Part shown: piece after piece, positions 1-9,000 of the stretch | How positions within the stretch are numbered: position 1 is the first letter of the stretch | Layout: every line of letters begins with the position of its first letter | Source: Phyllobacterium sp. 628 | Lineage (GTDB): Bacteria > Pseudomonadota > Alphaproteobacteria > Rhizobiales > Rhizobiaceae | Direction: 5' to 3' | Length of the DNA stretch: 64,000 nucleotides | NCBI RefSeq assembly: GCF_014189505.1 | Contig: NZ_CP050301.1 | Coordinates: 2,487,501 to 2,551,500 of the forward strand | Position numbers and translations under genes: made by a program | Notes under the pieces: model-generated | Told to the model about the DNA's origin: nothing | The model's input: only the letters and a program-made list of their open reading frames with translations | Databases searched by the model: none

Positions 1-151
1 TCCTATATGTATCGAGAGCGCACGATACGATGCGGCAATGCTGCTGGCTGCGTATTCGTGTTTATGCTCGTTCAATCTGCAAGCTTTCGGCTCTCGACAG
101 ATTTTCCTCATTTTCATTGAGCATCAAAATTCAAACGAAAGAGCTGTGACC

Positions 152-1027
152 ATGTCTCAATCTACAGCATCCCAATCCGGTACATTCAAAATCGGCGGCG
201 ACATCCAGATCAACCGGCTCGGCTTTGGTGCCATGCGCATCACCGGCCGCGGCATCTGGGGCGAACCGGCTGACCGGGCCGAAGCGATCCGCACCTTGCA
301 GCGCCTGCCGGAACTCGGCGTAAACTTCATCGATACGGCAGATTCTTATGGGCCGGATGTATCCGAACAATTGATCCGCGAAGCACTGCATCCCTATGGC
401 AATATTCTCGTGGCGACCAAGGCTGGTCTTACCCGCTCCGGTCCGGACCGTTGGGCGCCCGATGGCCGGCCGGATTATCTGATCCAGCAAGCGCATAAGA
501 GTCTCGACAAACTTGGCGTCAAGCAGATCGGCCTCTGGCAACTGCACCGGATCGATTCAAAAGTGGCGCGTGATGACCAATTCGGTGCGATTAAGTCGCT
601 GCTCGATGACGGCACGATTCGCCACGCGGGCCTGAGCGAAGTGACCGTAGCGGAGATTGAAGCCGCATCGAAGTTCTTCAAAGTAGCCACAGTGCAGAAC
701 CGGTACAATCTCGTCGATCGGGGAAGTGAAGAGGTTTTGGAATATTGTACCAAGCAGGGCATTGGCTTCATCCCTTGGTATCCGCTGGCTGCGGGCGATC
801 TGGCAAAACCTGGTTCTCTGCTCGATACAATTGCGGCGAAACACGAGGCAACGCCAAGTCAGATCGCGCTGGCTTGGGTCCTCAAGCGCAGTCCGGTCAT
901 TTTGCCTATTCCCGGCACGTCCAAGGTCAAGCATCTCGAGGAAAATATCGATGCTGCCAAAATCAAGCTCTCTGACGACGAGTTTGAGGCATTGGACCGC
1001 GAGGGTAAGGCGTATTCCGGACGCTAG
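152..1027 (+). CDS. Aldo/keto reductase family oxidoreductase
   Basis: Predicted cytosolic NAD(P)H-dependent reductase of aldehydes or ketones, 291 aa. The family's Asp-Tyr-Lys-His tetrad is visible in order: FIDTADSYG supplies Asp and Tyr, VATKAGL supplies Lys and WQLHRID supplies His. The C-terminal [14 protein letters not shown] is the usual cofactor-binding segment. The reading frame is open upstream to 38, but ATG 152 gives the normal family N-terminus ([10 protein letters not shown], then [17 protein letters not shown]). The gene stands alone and is followed by a strong terminator. The substrate cannot be deduced. Confidence 0.9.
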   Translation: MSQSTASQSGTFKIGGDIQINRLGFGAMRITGRGIWGEPADRAEAIRTLQRLPELGVNFIDTADSYGPDVSEQLIREALHPYGNILVATKAGLTRSGPDRWAPDGRPDYLIQQAHKSLDKLGVKQIGLWQLHRIDSKVARDDQFGAIKSLLDDGTIRHAGLSEVTVAEIEAASKFFKVATVQNRYNLVDRGSEEVLEYCTKQGIGFIPWYPLAAGDLAKPGSLLDTIAAKHEATPSQIALAWVLKRSPVILPIPGTSKVKHLEENIDAAKIKLSDDEFEALDREGKAYSGR

Positions 1028-1040
1028 CTTTTATCTGAGA

Positions 1041-1067
1041 AGGCCCCGTTTGAGCGGGGCCTTTTTA
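1041..1067 (+). terminator. Rho-independent terminator of the aldo/keto reductase gene
   Basis: A perfect 8-bp stem AGGCCCCG/CGGGGCCT (1041-1048 with 1055-1062) has a 6-nt loop and runs into a T tract. It lies 13 nt after the stop codon at 1027 and just before the convergent ABC ATPase gene. Confidence 0.9.
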
Positions 1068-1082
1068 TTTACGGCAATATAG

Positions 1083-1808
1083 TCAGTGCACGCCGAGAAA
1101 TTGCTTGAGTTCCGGTGTCTTTGGATTAGCAAAAACATCTTCCGGCTTGCCGATCTCATGCACACGGCCCTCATGCATGAAGACCACCCGGCTGCAGACA
1201 TCGCGGGCAAATTTCATTTCATGCGTGACCATAAGCAAAGTCATGCCTTCCGACGCCAGTTCGCGCACGACCGCCAGCACTTCGGCCACAAGTTCGGGAT
1301 CAAGCGCCGAAGTGATCTCGTCGCAAAGCAGGGCGATAGGCTGCATGGCCAAGGCCCGGGCAATGGCCACCCGTTGCTGCTGCCCGCCCGACAATTCGTC
1401 GGGAAATGCATCATATTTGTGCGCAAGACCAACGCGCTCGAGCATCTTGCGGGCCATCGCTTCGGCCGCCGCTTTTGGCGTTTTCTTGACCACCATCTGT
1501 GACAGCATGACATTGCCGCCCGCCGTCAGATGCGGGAAAAGATTGAACTGCTGAAAAATCATGCCGACCTTCAGCCGCAATGCTTTGAGATGCAGCTCAT
1601 CCGGCAACAATTGTGCCCCTGCCACGGCGATGGAGCCATCATCGATCATTTCCAGACCATTGATACAGCGCAGCAGCGTGGATTTGCCCGATCCGCTCTT
1701 GCCGATAATGGCGATGACCTCGCCGGGATCGATATCGATGTTGATACCCTTGAGCACTTCGTTTGATCCGAATCTCTTGCGGACTTCAGTGACTTCGATG
1801 AGCGACAT
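1083..1808 (-). CDS. Polar amino-acid ABC transporter, ATP-binding protein (GlnQ/HisP type)
   Basis: ATPase of a PAAT-family importer, 241 aa. Walker A is GKSGSGKST, the Q-loop region is MIFQQFNLFPH, the signature is [15 protein letters not shown] and Walker B is ALLCDEITSALDPE. The start at 1808 (MSLIEVTEV) has an AGAGGAAG ribosome site and overlaps the end of the permease gene by 23 nt. The frame is open to 1862, but the extension (MPCAGRCRN) is not family-like. It is the last gene of a four-gene operon with two permeases and a binding protein. Neighbours do not reveal which amino acid is transported. Confidence 0.93.
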   Translation of the reverse strand: MSLIEVTEVRKRFGSNEVLKGINIDIDPGEVIAIIGKSGSGKSTLLRCINGLEMIDDGSIAVAGAQLLPDELHLKALRLKVGMIFQQFNLFPHLTAGGNVMLSQMVVKKTPKAAAEAMARKMLERVGLAHKYDAFPDELSGGQQQRVAIARALAMQPIALLCDEITSALDPELVAEVLAVVRELASEGMTLLMVTHEMKFARDVCSRVVFMHEGRVHEIGKPEDVFANPKTPELKQFLGVH

Positions 1809-2445
1809 TGAGCTTCCTCTCCAGAATCTGGCTGCATTTCGACAGCGGCCAGCACAGGGCAAAATAGATCAGGGCGACAAGTCCATAGACGGTGAACGGC
1901 TGGAAGGTGGCATTGGTGACGATGGTTCCGGCCTTCGACAGCTCAACGAAACCAATGATCGAGGTGAGGGCGGTGCCCTTGACGATCTGTACGGAAAAGC
2001 CAACCGTCGGTGGCACCGCGATCTTCAGCGCCTGCGGGATGACGACGTAGCGCATTTGCTGAACATAACCCATGCCAAGGCTGGCCGAGGCTTCCCATTG
2101 GCCCTTGGCAACTGATTGTACGCAGCCGCGCCAGATTTCGGCGAGGAACGCGGCAGACCAGAGGATGAGGGCGAAACCGGCGGCAAGCCATGCGGGCACA
2201 TCCACACCAAAGAGGCCAAGGCCAAAGAAGGCCAGAAACAGCTGCATCAGCAAAGGCGTGCCTTGAAACAGTTCGACATAATATTTGGCAATGAACTGAA
2301 AGACGCGCCGCCGTCCGATCCGCATGAACAACAGCAATGTCGCAACCAGCCCGCCGCCGATAAAGGAGACGAGCGAAAGCAGCACCGTCCAACGGGTCGC
2401 AAGCAGCAGATTACGGACAATGTCCCAGAGGGAGAATTCGGTCAT
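1786..2445 (-). CDS. Amino-acid ABC transporter permease (HisM/GlnP type)
   Basis: Integral membrane subunit, 219 aa, with about five hydrophobic segments. The conserved EAA-type loop is QWEASASLGMGYVQQMRYVVIPQAL. Start ATG 2445 overlaps the stop of the upstream permease by 4 nt (ATGA), indicating translational coupling. Together with the second permease it should form the heterodimeric channel of the importer encoded at 1083-3977. Confidence 0.92.
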   Translation of the reverse strand: MTEFSLWDIVRNLLLATRWTVLLSLVSFIGGGLVATLLLFMRIGRRRVFQFIAKYYVELFQGTPLLMQLFLAFFGLGLFGVDVPAWLAAGFALILWSAAFLAEIWRGCVQSVAKGQWEASASLGMGYVQQMRYVVIPQALKIAVPPTVGFSVQIVKGTALTSIIGFVELSKAGTIVTNATFQPFTVYGLVALIYFALCWPLSKCSQILERKLNVAHRSH

Positions 2446-3113
2446 TGGCGCACCCTCCTCGGGAATATCAACTTGCCGGTAAGAACAAGGATTTGCCTTA
2501 GGGCGATAGCCAGAACCAGATAGATTGCTGTTGATATGAAATAGGCCTCGAAAGCCCTGAATGTGCGGGACTGGATGAAATTGGCGGCAAATGTCAGGTC
2601 TTCGGCCGCGATTTGCGATACCACTGAAGAACCGAGCATGACGATGATGACCTGTGATGTCAGCGCCGGCCAGATCCGTTCCAGCGATGGCACAAGCACC
2701 ACATGCCGAAACGTTTCGAAAGGCGACATGGCAAGGCTGGCCCCGGCTTCGAACTGCCCGCGCGGCGTTGCCTGTATCCCCGCCCGGATGATCTCACAGC
2801 TATATGCACCAAGGTTGATGATCATGGCCAGATTGGCGGCCTGTAATTCACTCATCTGCACGCCGAGCGACGGCAGCCCAAAGAAGATGAAAAACAGCTG
2901 GATCAGAAACGGCGTGTTACGGATCAGCTCGACATAGGCGGTGACAGGCGGACGCAGCCATTTCGGACCCAGACTTCGCACCCAGGCACAGGCGATACCC
3001 AGCGCGATGCCGACGACAGCACCGATGGCGATCAGTTGGATGGTGATGAGCAGGCCCTTGACGAAGACCGGCCAATATTGCGCCAGCCAGCTATAATCAA
3101 ACACATATTTCAA
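2442..3113 (-). CDS. Amino-acid ABC transporter permease
   Basis: Integral membrane subunit, 223 aa, typical PAAT permease length. The EAA loop is GQFEAGASLAMSPFETFRHVV, and an ELIRNTPFLIQLFFIFFGLP segment characteristic of the family precedes it. It follows the binding-protein gene after a 69-nt gap that holds a stem-loop, and is coupled to the next permease by ATGA overlap. Confidence 0.92.
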   Translation of the reverse strand: MKYVFDYSWLAQYWPVFVKGLLITIQLIAIGAVVGIALGIACAWVRSLGPKWLRPPVTAYVELIRNTPFLIQLFFIFFGLPSLGVQMSELQAANLAMIINLGAYSCEIIRAGIQATPRGQFEAGASLAMSPFETFRHVVLVPSLERIWPALTSQVIIVMLGSSVVSQIAAEDLTFAANFIQSRTFRAFEAYFISTAIYLVLAIALRQILVLTGKLIFPRRVRQ

Positions 3114-3144
3114 TAGGACACCCCGTCCGCTTGAATGAATGAAA

Positions 3145-3170
3145 CACCATCCCGCCGGGGCAGGATGGTG
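3145..3170 (-). terminator. Intercistronic stem-loop between binding-protein and permease genes
   Basis: A perfect 8-bp inverted repeat CACCATCC/GGATGGTG with a 10-nt loop. On the minus strand it is followed by TTTCATTC. It lies 13 nt after the binding-protein stop. Such hairpins commonly stabilise or partly terminate binding-protein mRNA, so that it is made in excess over the permeases. That role is inference here. Confidence 0.6.
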
Positions 3171-3182
3171 CGCGCGAGGCGC

Positions 3183-3977
3183 TTAGAGGTCGGCAGGAAT
3201 GGCAGCGCCCAGCCATTTCTGCGAAATGGTGTTGAGCGAACCATCTGTCTTGGCCGCCGCGATGATGCCGTTGACCTTTTCCAGAAGCTGCGGCTCGTTC
3301 TTGTTGAGACCGATATAGCAGGGCGAGTTCTTGATCAGGAATTTCAGTTCCGGCCGCTTGGGCGGGTTCTTGGCGAGAATTGCCGCGGCAACCACATTGC
3401 CCGTCGCGACAATTTCCACCTGACCGGACAGGAAGGCTGAGATTGTGCCATTATTGTCTTCGTAGCGCTTGATCACACTGTCGGCAGGCACGATCTTGGT
3501 AAGTTCCAGATCTTCGATGGCACCGCGGGTGACACCGATTGTCTTGCCCGCCAGATCCTCTGCCTTGGACGCAGTCACGCTTGCCGGCGCAAAGACACCA
3601 TTGAAGAACGGGGCATAGGGCTTCGTGAAATCGATGACGGCCTCACGCTCAGCGTTCTTGCCAAGGCTGGAGATTACCAGATCAACCTTGTTGGTCTGGA
3701 GATAGGGAATGCGATTGGCACTGGTCACCGGAACGAGTTCCGTCTTGACGCCCAGCTTATCGCCAATAAGTTTGGCCATGTCGATGTCATACCCCATGGG
3801 GGTCATGTCGCTGCTCACACTGCCAAAAGGCGGGAAATCCTGTGGTACCGCCACGCGAAGCACACCGCGAGCTGTGATTTCGCTCAAAGCATCGGCCGAG
3901 GCTGTTCCCGCAATACATAGTGATCCCAGCATAAGGATCGCGGTGCCAAAACCTGTGAGCAATTGTCTGCGTTTCAT
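3183..3977 (-). CDS. Amino-acid ABC transporter substrate-binding protein
   Basis: Periplasmic binding protein of the PAAT (SBP family 3) class, 264 aa. ATG 3977 (MKRRQLLTG) gives a classic signal peptide ending near GTASADA, whereas the open frame up to 4121 lacks one. Family features are VLRVAVPQDFPPFG at the mature N-terminus, GYDIDMAKLIGDKLG, and DLVISSLGKNAEREAVIDF. It is promoter-proximal in the operon with two permeases and an ATPase. Confidence 0.92.
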   Translation of the reverse strand: MKRRQLLTGFGTAILMLGSLCIAGTASADALSEITARGVLRVAVPQDFPPFGSVSSDMTPMGYDIDMAKLIGDKLGVKTELVPVTSANRIPYLQTNKVDLVISSLGKNAEREAVIDFTKPYAPFFNGVFAPASVTASKAEDLAGKTIGVTRGAIEDLELTKIVPADSVIKRYEDNNGTISAFLSGQVEIVATGNVVAAAILAKNPPKRPELKFLIKNSPCYIGLNKNEPQLLEKVNGIIAAAKTDGSLNTISQKWLGAAIPADL

Positions 3978-4224
3978 CTGTAAGTTTCCCGTTGCAATGA
4001 TTGTCAGACAGCGCGAAGCAAGTCCTGTGCCAAGCGCAAAACCATAAGTTGTGTTTGGGGTGCTGGCTGATGAAAATGACGAAGATGCAGTTTTTATAGG
4101 CAACAAGCCGTAATTGCCCAAGGTTTATGCGAAATTGTATCGCAACGTTTATGCCTGCAAAGCGCGCGATCAATCTTGTAAAGGCCGCAGAGCCAACTAA
4201 GGTGGCGGCAAAAGGAGAAACATC

Positions 4225-4434
4225 ATGAAAATCAGCGCACGCAATCGCCTCAAAGGAACCATCGTTGAGGTTACCAAGGGCGCAACAACTGCCCATGTCC
4301 GTATTGACGTCGGCGGTTCGATTGTCACCGCATCGATTACCAACGAAGCTGTTGACGAGCTTGGGTTGAAGGCTGGCGGCAGCGCTTATGCTGTGGTGAA
4401 GGCATCGGATGTCATGGTTGCGGTCGACGACTGA
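4225..4434 (+). CDS. Molbindin-type TOBE domain protein
   Basis: A 69-aa single TOBE/Mop domain: MKISARNRLKGTIVEV, then a repeat-like strand pattern ending VVKASDVMVAVDD. Members bind molybdate or tungstate as oligomers in the cytoplasm and act in storage or homeostasis. AAAGGAG stands 6 nt before the start. No modABC or molybdoenzyme gene is nearby, so the physiological partner is unknown. Confidence 0.88.
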   Translation: MKISARNRLKGTIVEVTKGATTAHVRIDVGGSIVTASITNEAVDELGLKAGGSAYAVVKASDVMVAVDD

Positions 4435-4599
4435 TTGCTGCAATCTGCCGACAAAATGAAAGGTGCCGCCATGCGCGGCATCATTCGATTTATGTGAAAC
4501 GAACTTCGGAATTCGACAAGCAATCGCGTCTTGTCCTGATAAGCTCACCGGACGTGCAGGCCCAGCCACAGCCATGCGCAGCAAAACAGGGAGTGGTTG

Positions 4600-6375
4600 A
4601 TGGTTCGCATCCGATGGATATCCGCATGCACGCTGGCTGCCTGTTTGGCATTGTCGGGGACAGCGCGAGCACAGGATTTGCCAACACAAGTCTCTGTTGC
4701 GCAGATGACGGCGGGGAACGGGGATACCAAGCTCGTCGCTAATGTGTCGTTCCTGCCATCGGCTGATGCGGCAGAAGCCTATTTGCCGTTCACGGGTACC
4801 ATCAATATCCCTGAAGCAGCCATGGTCACCGAACCGGCAAAGTTCAAAAGCAATGCCGTTCTGGGCAAGGACCCGCAAATATTTCCGGCAGTGTCCCTGT
4901 CTTTCATTACCTATGAGAGCGATCTGGTTCCGGTCCAGCAGGACCTTATACGCATCGGCTCGACCGCCAACGGGCGCAGCTTCTGGGATATGATCGTGCA
5001 GCCGGGAAAGGTCTGGTCGGAACCGGACGATGATGGCTGGTCGCGTGCTTCGTTCCCGTTCCAGCTGGTCAATTCGCTCGAAGGGGAAACCCATACCGGC
5101 ATTGCCCTGTTCCTGTACAAGGAGGGCGAAATTTCCAATCTGCGCTACCAGATCGTGCAGCAGACTGCGCCGTTCTATGTCGAAGACTATTTCACCGCAG
5201 CTGGTTATCTCAGGGTAACATATGATGGTGATGACATCGCGGCTTCCTCTGATGCGCGTGACGCCTATGCGCGGGCACAGGCGGATGCGGAAAAGCTTGG
5301 CACATGGGCTGAGCTGGAAGCCAAAGTCGGCAAGGAAAAGCTCGAGGGCTTTGACAGTACGATCCCACCAAATGAACTCGTGCTTGATGGGTTGATGCTG
5401 GACAATATCTTTTATCTGAAATCCTGTCCGACCCCCATGGGGGAATTGCCCTATTGTAACCGGCAGCGCTTTGGCGTGTGGTCAGTAACCAAGGCAGCAG
5501 CCAATGCCGTTGCCATGCTCCGGATTGCGGAAAAATATGGGCCGCAAATCTTCGACACGAAAATCACAGACTACATAAGCGAGGCCAAGGATGTGCCCGG
5601 CTGGCAGACTGTGACGTTCGGCGACGCGCTGAACATGGCGACCGGGATGGGCTACGGTTCGCCCAATGCTGAACCGGTCAGTATTACCGAACCGCTCGGC
5701 AATGGCGGCTATGCACCTTGGTTCGAGGCACGGACGGAAAAAGACAAGATTGCTACGCTGTTGAAGCAGGCAAAACCCTATGCTTGGGGACCAGGCAAGA
5801 TAGCACGCTACCGCGACGAGGACATGTTTTTGCTGGGCGTTGCGATGACGCGTTTTCTCAAGCAAAAGGAAGGCCCATCGGCCAATGTCTGGGATTTCCT
5901 CGTGAAAGAGGTTTATCAGCCAATCGGCATCCATGTGGCGGCAATCAACAAGACCATTGAGGCCAATCCCACTGATGATCAGCCGCTGATGGCTTTTGGT
6001 TATTATCCAACCATCGGTGATCTGGTGAAAATAGCCAGGCTCTATCAGAACGGCGGCAAGCTCGGTGACACACAAATCCTGAATGCGGAAAAACTCGCTG
6101 ACATATTGCCGTCTGCGCAACCGGTAGGCCTTCCCACAGGATCAGCCGAGCGGCCATTTTATCACAAGGCTTTCTGGCGCGGCCAGTTGCAGTCGGGCAA
6201 TGGCTGTTCGGTAAGCTATCCGGTCATGTCTGGCTGGGGCATGAATTTTGTCTCGCTTATGCCAAAGGGTGTGACCACGATCCGGCTGGCCAAGGATTGG
6301 GATGGCAATGCGGGAGCATCGGATATGAGCAGTCTGGCGGGGACTGCCGACAAGCTGGTGAATTTCTGCCAATAG
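4600..6375 (+). CDS. Secreted serine hydrolase, beta-lactamase/PBP-like fold
   Basis: A 591-aa exported protein. A cleavable signal peptide is evident (MVRIRWISACTLAACLALSG, cleavage near ARAQ). The N-terminal 200 residues are not recognisable. The C-terminal half carries a class C-like serine hydrolase domain with SVTK as the probable SxxK nucleophile motif (after NRQRFGVWSVTK) and YRDED as the likely second motif. ATG 4600 is preferred over TTG 4597 because AGGGAG lies 6-7 nt upstream. The substrate (peptide, ester or lactam) is unknown. No resistance function should be assumed. Confidence 0.8.
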   Translation: MVRIRWISACTLAACLALSGTARAQDLPTQVSVAQMTAGNGDTKLVANVSFLPSADAAEAYLPFTGTINIPEAAMVTEPAKFKSNAVLGKDPQIFPAVSLSFITYESDLVPVQQDLIRIGSTANGRSFWDMIVQPGKVWSEPDDDGWSRASFPFQLVNSLEGETHTGIALFLYKEGEISNLRYQIVQQTAPFYVEDYFTAAGYLRVTYDGDDIAASSDARDAYARAQADAEKLGTWAELEAKVGKEKLEGFDSTIPPNELVLDGLMLDNIFYLKSCPTPMGELPYCNRQRFGVWSVTKAAANAVAMLRIAEKYGPQIFDTKITDYISEAKDVPGWQTVTFGDALNMATGMGYGSPNAEPVSITEPLGNGGYAPWFEARTEKDKIATLLKQAKPYAWGPGKIARYRDEDMFLLGVAMTRFLKQKEGPSANVWDFLVKEVYQPIGIHVAAINKTIEANPTDDQPLMAFGYYPTIGDLVKIARLYQNGGKLGDTQILNAEKLADILPSAQPVGLPTGSAERPFYHKAFWRGQLQSGNGCSVSYPVMSGWGMNFVSLMPKGVTTIRLAKDWDGNAGASDMSSLAGTADKLVNFCQ

Positions 6376-6432
6376 ACCGGCGCCTCGTTGAATTTCACAG
6401 GTGGGTGCAGGTCGGCTGCCTTGCCATTAGTG

Positions 6433-6445
6433 TTGACTCAGTCAA
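6433..6445. promoter_or_regulatory. Candidate operator for the MarR-GNAT gene
   Basis: The perfect dyad TTGACT-C-AGTCAA lies 33 nt before the start at 6479. MarR proteins usually bind such palindromes at their own promoter. The left half also resembles a -35 hexamer, so binding would block the promoter. The assignment is inference. Confidence 0.5.
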
Positions 6446-6478
6446 TACTTAAATCCTTCATGGAAGAAGGATACACCG

Positions 6479-7399
6479 ATGTCGCAACCAATCGCTGAGA
6501 TACGCAGTTTCAACCGTTTCTACACCCACATTATCGGCCTTTTGGACGAACATCTCACCAACAGCCCATTCTCGCTGCCGGAAGCACGTATCCTTTATGA
6601 ACTGGCGCACGAGACGGCAAAAACGGCTGCTGATCTTTCGCGTTTGCTCAACATGGATACAGCGCAAATCAGCCGGATATTGACCCGTTTTCGGGCACGG
6701 CAACTCGTTAAAAGCACAGTCAGCACCGATCATGCCAAACAACGGATTTTGTCGTTGACCGAGGCTGGCCGCGCTGCCTTTGCCGCGTTGGACAAAAGCG
6801 CCGTGAAACAAGCCAAAGAGGTGCTGACGCCGCTTGATCCCGCCACGACGACACGGCTGACGAAATCGATGCGGGAAATAAGGTCAATCCTTGGTGGAGA
6901 ACCGGAGCAATCGCCCAAGACATTCACATTGCGCGATCCTAGAGCCGGCGACCTTGGTTGGGTCGTGCACAGGCAAGCGGTGCTTTACAAACAGGAACAC
7001 GAGCTGGATTGGACATTTGAGGGCCTGATCTCCGGAATTATCGGCAATTTCGTCGCGAATTTCGATCCCAAAAAAGAGCAGGCGTGGATTGCCGACCGTA
7101 ATGGCGAGATAGCGGGATCGGTTTTTCTTATGCGCACTGATGATCCACAGATTGCAAAACTACGCATGCTCTATGTCGAACCAAGTGCACGGGGCCTGGG
7201 CATCGGTTCAGCTTTGGTCAAAGCCTGTATCGAACGTGCCCGCGAACTCGGCTATCTCCAAATGACCCTCTGGACCAACGATTTTCTGATTTCAGCCCGG
7301 CGCATTTATCTTGAGGCCGGGTTCAAGCTTGTCCACGAAGAAAGGCACCATTCCTTCGGACACGATCTTGTCGGTCAGACGTGGATGCTTGATCTCTAG
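6479..7399 (+). CDS. MarR-family regulator fused to GNAT acetyltransferase
   Basis: A 306-aa fusion. Residues 1-140 form a MarR winged helix (LYELAHETAKTAADLSRLLN, then QISRILTRFRARQLVKS and the wing STDHAKQRILSLTEAG). Residues about 150-306 form a GNAT domain with the acetyl-CoA pyrophosphate loop VEPSARGLGIGSALVKACI. This architecture is recurrent in proteobacteria and is usually annotated as a bifunctional regulator/acetyltransferase. Its ligand and acetyl acceptor are unknown. A palindrome sits upstream and a terminator follows. Confidence 0.9.
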   Translation: MSQPIAEIRSFNRFYTHIIGLLDEHLTNSPFSLPEARILYELAHETAKTAADLSRLLNMDTAQISRILTRFRARQLVKSTVSTDHAKQRILSLTEAGRAAFAALDKSAVKQAKEVLTPLDPATTTRLTKSMREIRSILGGEPEQSPKTFTLRDPRAGDLGWVVHRQAVLYKQEHELDWTFEGLISGIIGNFVANFDPKKEQAWIADRNGEIAGSVFLMRTDDPQIAKLRMLYVEPSARGLGIGSALVKACIERARELGYLQMTLWTNDFLISARRIYLEAGFKLVHEERHHSFGHDLVGQTWMLDL

Positions 7400-7407
7400 A
7401 AGAAAGC

Positions 7408-7431
7408 CAGCGCAAGCGCTGACTATTTTTT
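7408..7431 (+). terminator. Terminator between convergent genes
   Basis: CAGCG-CAAG-CGCTG (7408-7421) is followed by a seven-T run ending at 7431. It terminates the MarR-GNAT transcript. Read from the minus strand, the same hairpin lies just after the stop of the convergent gene and runs into TTTCTTCT, so it may act in both directions. Confidence 0.75.
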
Positions 7432-7749
7432 CATGCGGCTCAAAAGCTCGCGTGCCACGCGCAGCACGTCTTTTTCTGCAATACCCACGGTCACATCTTC
7501 GACATCATCGATGGTTTCGCCATCAACAAGCCGGATCGGGTTGTGGCCTCTGGCAACAATCATCGTGCGCACGCGGCGTGGTATCGCTGGAAGCAGATAG
7601 CGTTTGACGCATTCGACCAGCACTTCGCGCTTGTTGGGAGCAAGCTTGCCCAGTTTTTCGCGCAACAGCGCGCCGAACATATTACCATCAGCAAAGCCAA
7701 ATTTACTATCAAGATCAAATGCATGCAGTCGGTATTCAAAGTGAGCCAT
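7423..7749 (-). CDS. Hypothetical protein, 108 aa
   Basis: Not recognised. Soluble, with no signal peptide or membrane segment. It starts MAHFEYRLHAFDLDSKFGF and ends ARELLSRMKK. The frame has coding-like codon use and stops within the shared terminator region. It is convergent with the MarR-GNAT gene. Confidence 0.65.
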   Translation of the reverse strand: MAHFEYRLHAFDLDSKFGFADGNMFGALLREKLGKLAPNKREVLVECVKRYLLPAIPRRVRTMIVARGHNPIRLVDGETIDDVEDVTVGIAEKDVLRVARELLSRMKK

Positions 7750-7959
7750 TGTGCTCTCCCCATAGCCATCTGCCGAGATTGGCAGTTTTTACGGCCTTGC
7801 TAGTCCCAGACATATGGTAACTGGCTCGACGGTTTACCCGTTCTTTTCTGCATCCATCGACACCGGATATTACAATGAGCCGGAAATATTGATAATTCAA
7901 TCAGCGTTTAAGCCTGCTGTTTGTTGTCATGACGAGCCGGGTAGGTTACAGGGAGTAAA

Positions 7960-8055
7960 TCTGCCTTGCCGCACAAAGCGGCGCGCCGCAGCTTAAAGAG
8001 CAAATGCTCTCTATGCCGCCAGCGGATATACAACGACCTAAACAAGGACTACCCC
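7960..8055 (+). other. Structured leader upstream of the DUF6481 gene
   Basis: The 309 bases between 7749 and 8059 contain no convincing gene. The last 100 bases form short consecutive hairpins: GCCGC-ACAAA-GCGGC (7968-7982), AGAGC-AAAT-GCTCT (7997-8010) and CCG-CCAG-CGG (8016-8024). These are followed by AAGGAC, the ribosome site. A structured 5' UTR with possible temperature or cold-shock control is inferred; no known riboswitch class was recognised. Confidence 0.4.
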
Positions 8056-8058
8056 CGA

Positions 8059-8421
8059 TTGAAACACCTCAATGAATTTGCCGATCGCCGCAAAGCTGCG
8101 GCTGAGGCCAAGCAATTGCTTCTCAAAAAGTTTGAAACGGCTCCCAAGCCGACTGATCCGGAAATGCAGGCAAAGCGTGCAGAACGGGAGGCCATCGCGG
8201 CCGCGCGCGAAGCACGCAATGCTGAACGCGCACGGTTGAAGCAGGAAGAACAGGACCGCAAGCTGGCGGAGGCGGCAGCAATTGCCGAGGCGGCCGCTGC
8301 TGAAGCGAACGCACAAAAGGCTGAAGCCAGCAACCGGATTGCCCGTGTCGTTGCTGATGAAGCCGAGCGCAAGGCTGAACGCGACCGGCGTTACGCTGCC
8401 CGGAAAGCCAGGCAGCGTTAA
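8059..8421 (+). CDS. DUF6481 family protein
   Basis: A 120-aa highly charged, alanine/glutamate/arginine-rich protein, almost entirely helical coiled coil: EFADRRKAAAEAKQLLLKKF, then alternating A, E and R to the end RRYAARKARQR. It matches the small DUF6481 family seen in rhizobia and sphingomonads, whose function is unknown. TTG 8059 is chosen because AAGGAC lies 9 nt upstream and it gives the family N-terminus. The open extension to 7966 runs through the structured leader. Confidence 0.75.
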   Translation: MKHLNEFADRRKAAAEAKQLLLKKFETAPKPTDPEMQAKRAEREAIAAAREARNAERARLKQEEQDRKLAEAAAIAEAAAAEANAQKAEASNRIARVVADEAERKAERDRRYAARKARQR

Positions 8422-8431
8422 GCCCGAACAA

Positions 8432-8944
8432 TCAGGCGGTGTAAGCGCCGAGATAATCCAGTTTGCCGATGGGAACACCATTGTGGCGCAGGATGTCGTG
8501 GGCCGTGGTGATATGGAAAAAGAAGTTCGGTAAAGCGAACTTCAACATATAGCCATGCCCATTCAGATGCGCCTTGTTCTCTCCAAAACTAAGCGTGACT
8601 TCCCGGTCATCGCTCCCGTCCAGCACCGTCGCATCCAATCCCTCAAGAAATGCCACAGTGTTGGCGATTCGGGTTTTCAGATCGGCGAAGCTTGCTTCAT
8701 TGTCCGGAAAACTTGGTGTTTTGACGTCAGTCAAACGGCCGATAGTGGCTTTTGACGTGTCGCTGGCGCGTTGAATCTGTCCGGCGAAGGGCAGCATGTC
8801 AGGGGCAAGGCGCGCACTGAAAAGCACGGATGGATCGATCTTCTTTTCTGTCGCATAGGCCTCGGCCTTCGCGATCAGCGATGAAAGAATGGAAAAGCCG
8901 CGGATAAAGACCGGGACTGAAATCTGGTACATTGATATTGGCAT
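8432..8944 (-). CDS. DUF1993 family protein
   Basis: A 170-aa protein matching DUF1993, a DinB-like four-helix family: MPISMYQISVPVFIRGF at the start, LAPDMLPFAGQIQRASD and FFFHITTAHDILRHNGVPIG. Family members are soluble and of unknown biochemical role. Convergent with the DUF6481 gene (11-bp gap). Confidence 0.85.
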   Translation of the reverse strand: MPISMYQISVPVFIRGFSILSSLIAKAEAYATEKKIDPSVLFSARLAPDMLPFAGQIQRASDTSKATIGRLTDVKTPSFPDNEASFADLKTRIANTVAFLEGLDATVLDGSDDREVTLSFGENKAHLNGHGYMLKFALPNFFFHITTAHDILRHNGVPIGKLDYLGAYTA

Positions 8945-9000
8945 GGGCGTTCCTTCTGGCGTTGTAACCGACCTGTTCTGCAGGCTCTGTAACTTACGGT

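Noticed and set aside
4600-6375. Annotation as an antibiotic beta-lactamase
   Set aside because: Only the general serine-hydrolase SxxK pattern is visible, with a long unknown N-terminal region; nothing supports drug hydrolysis.
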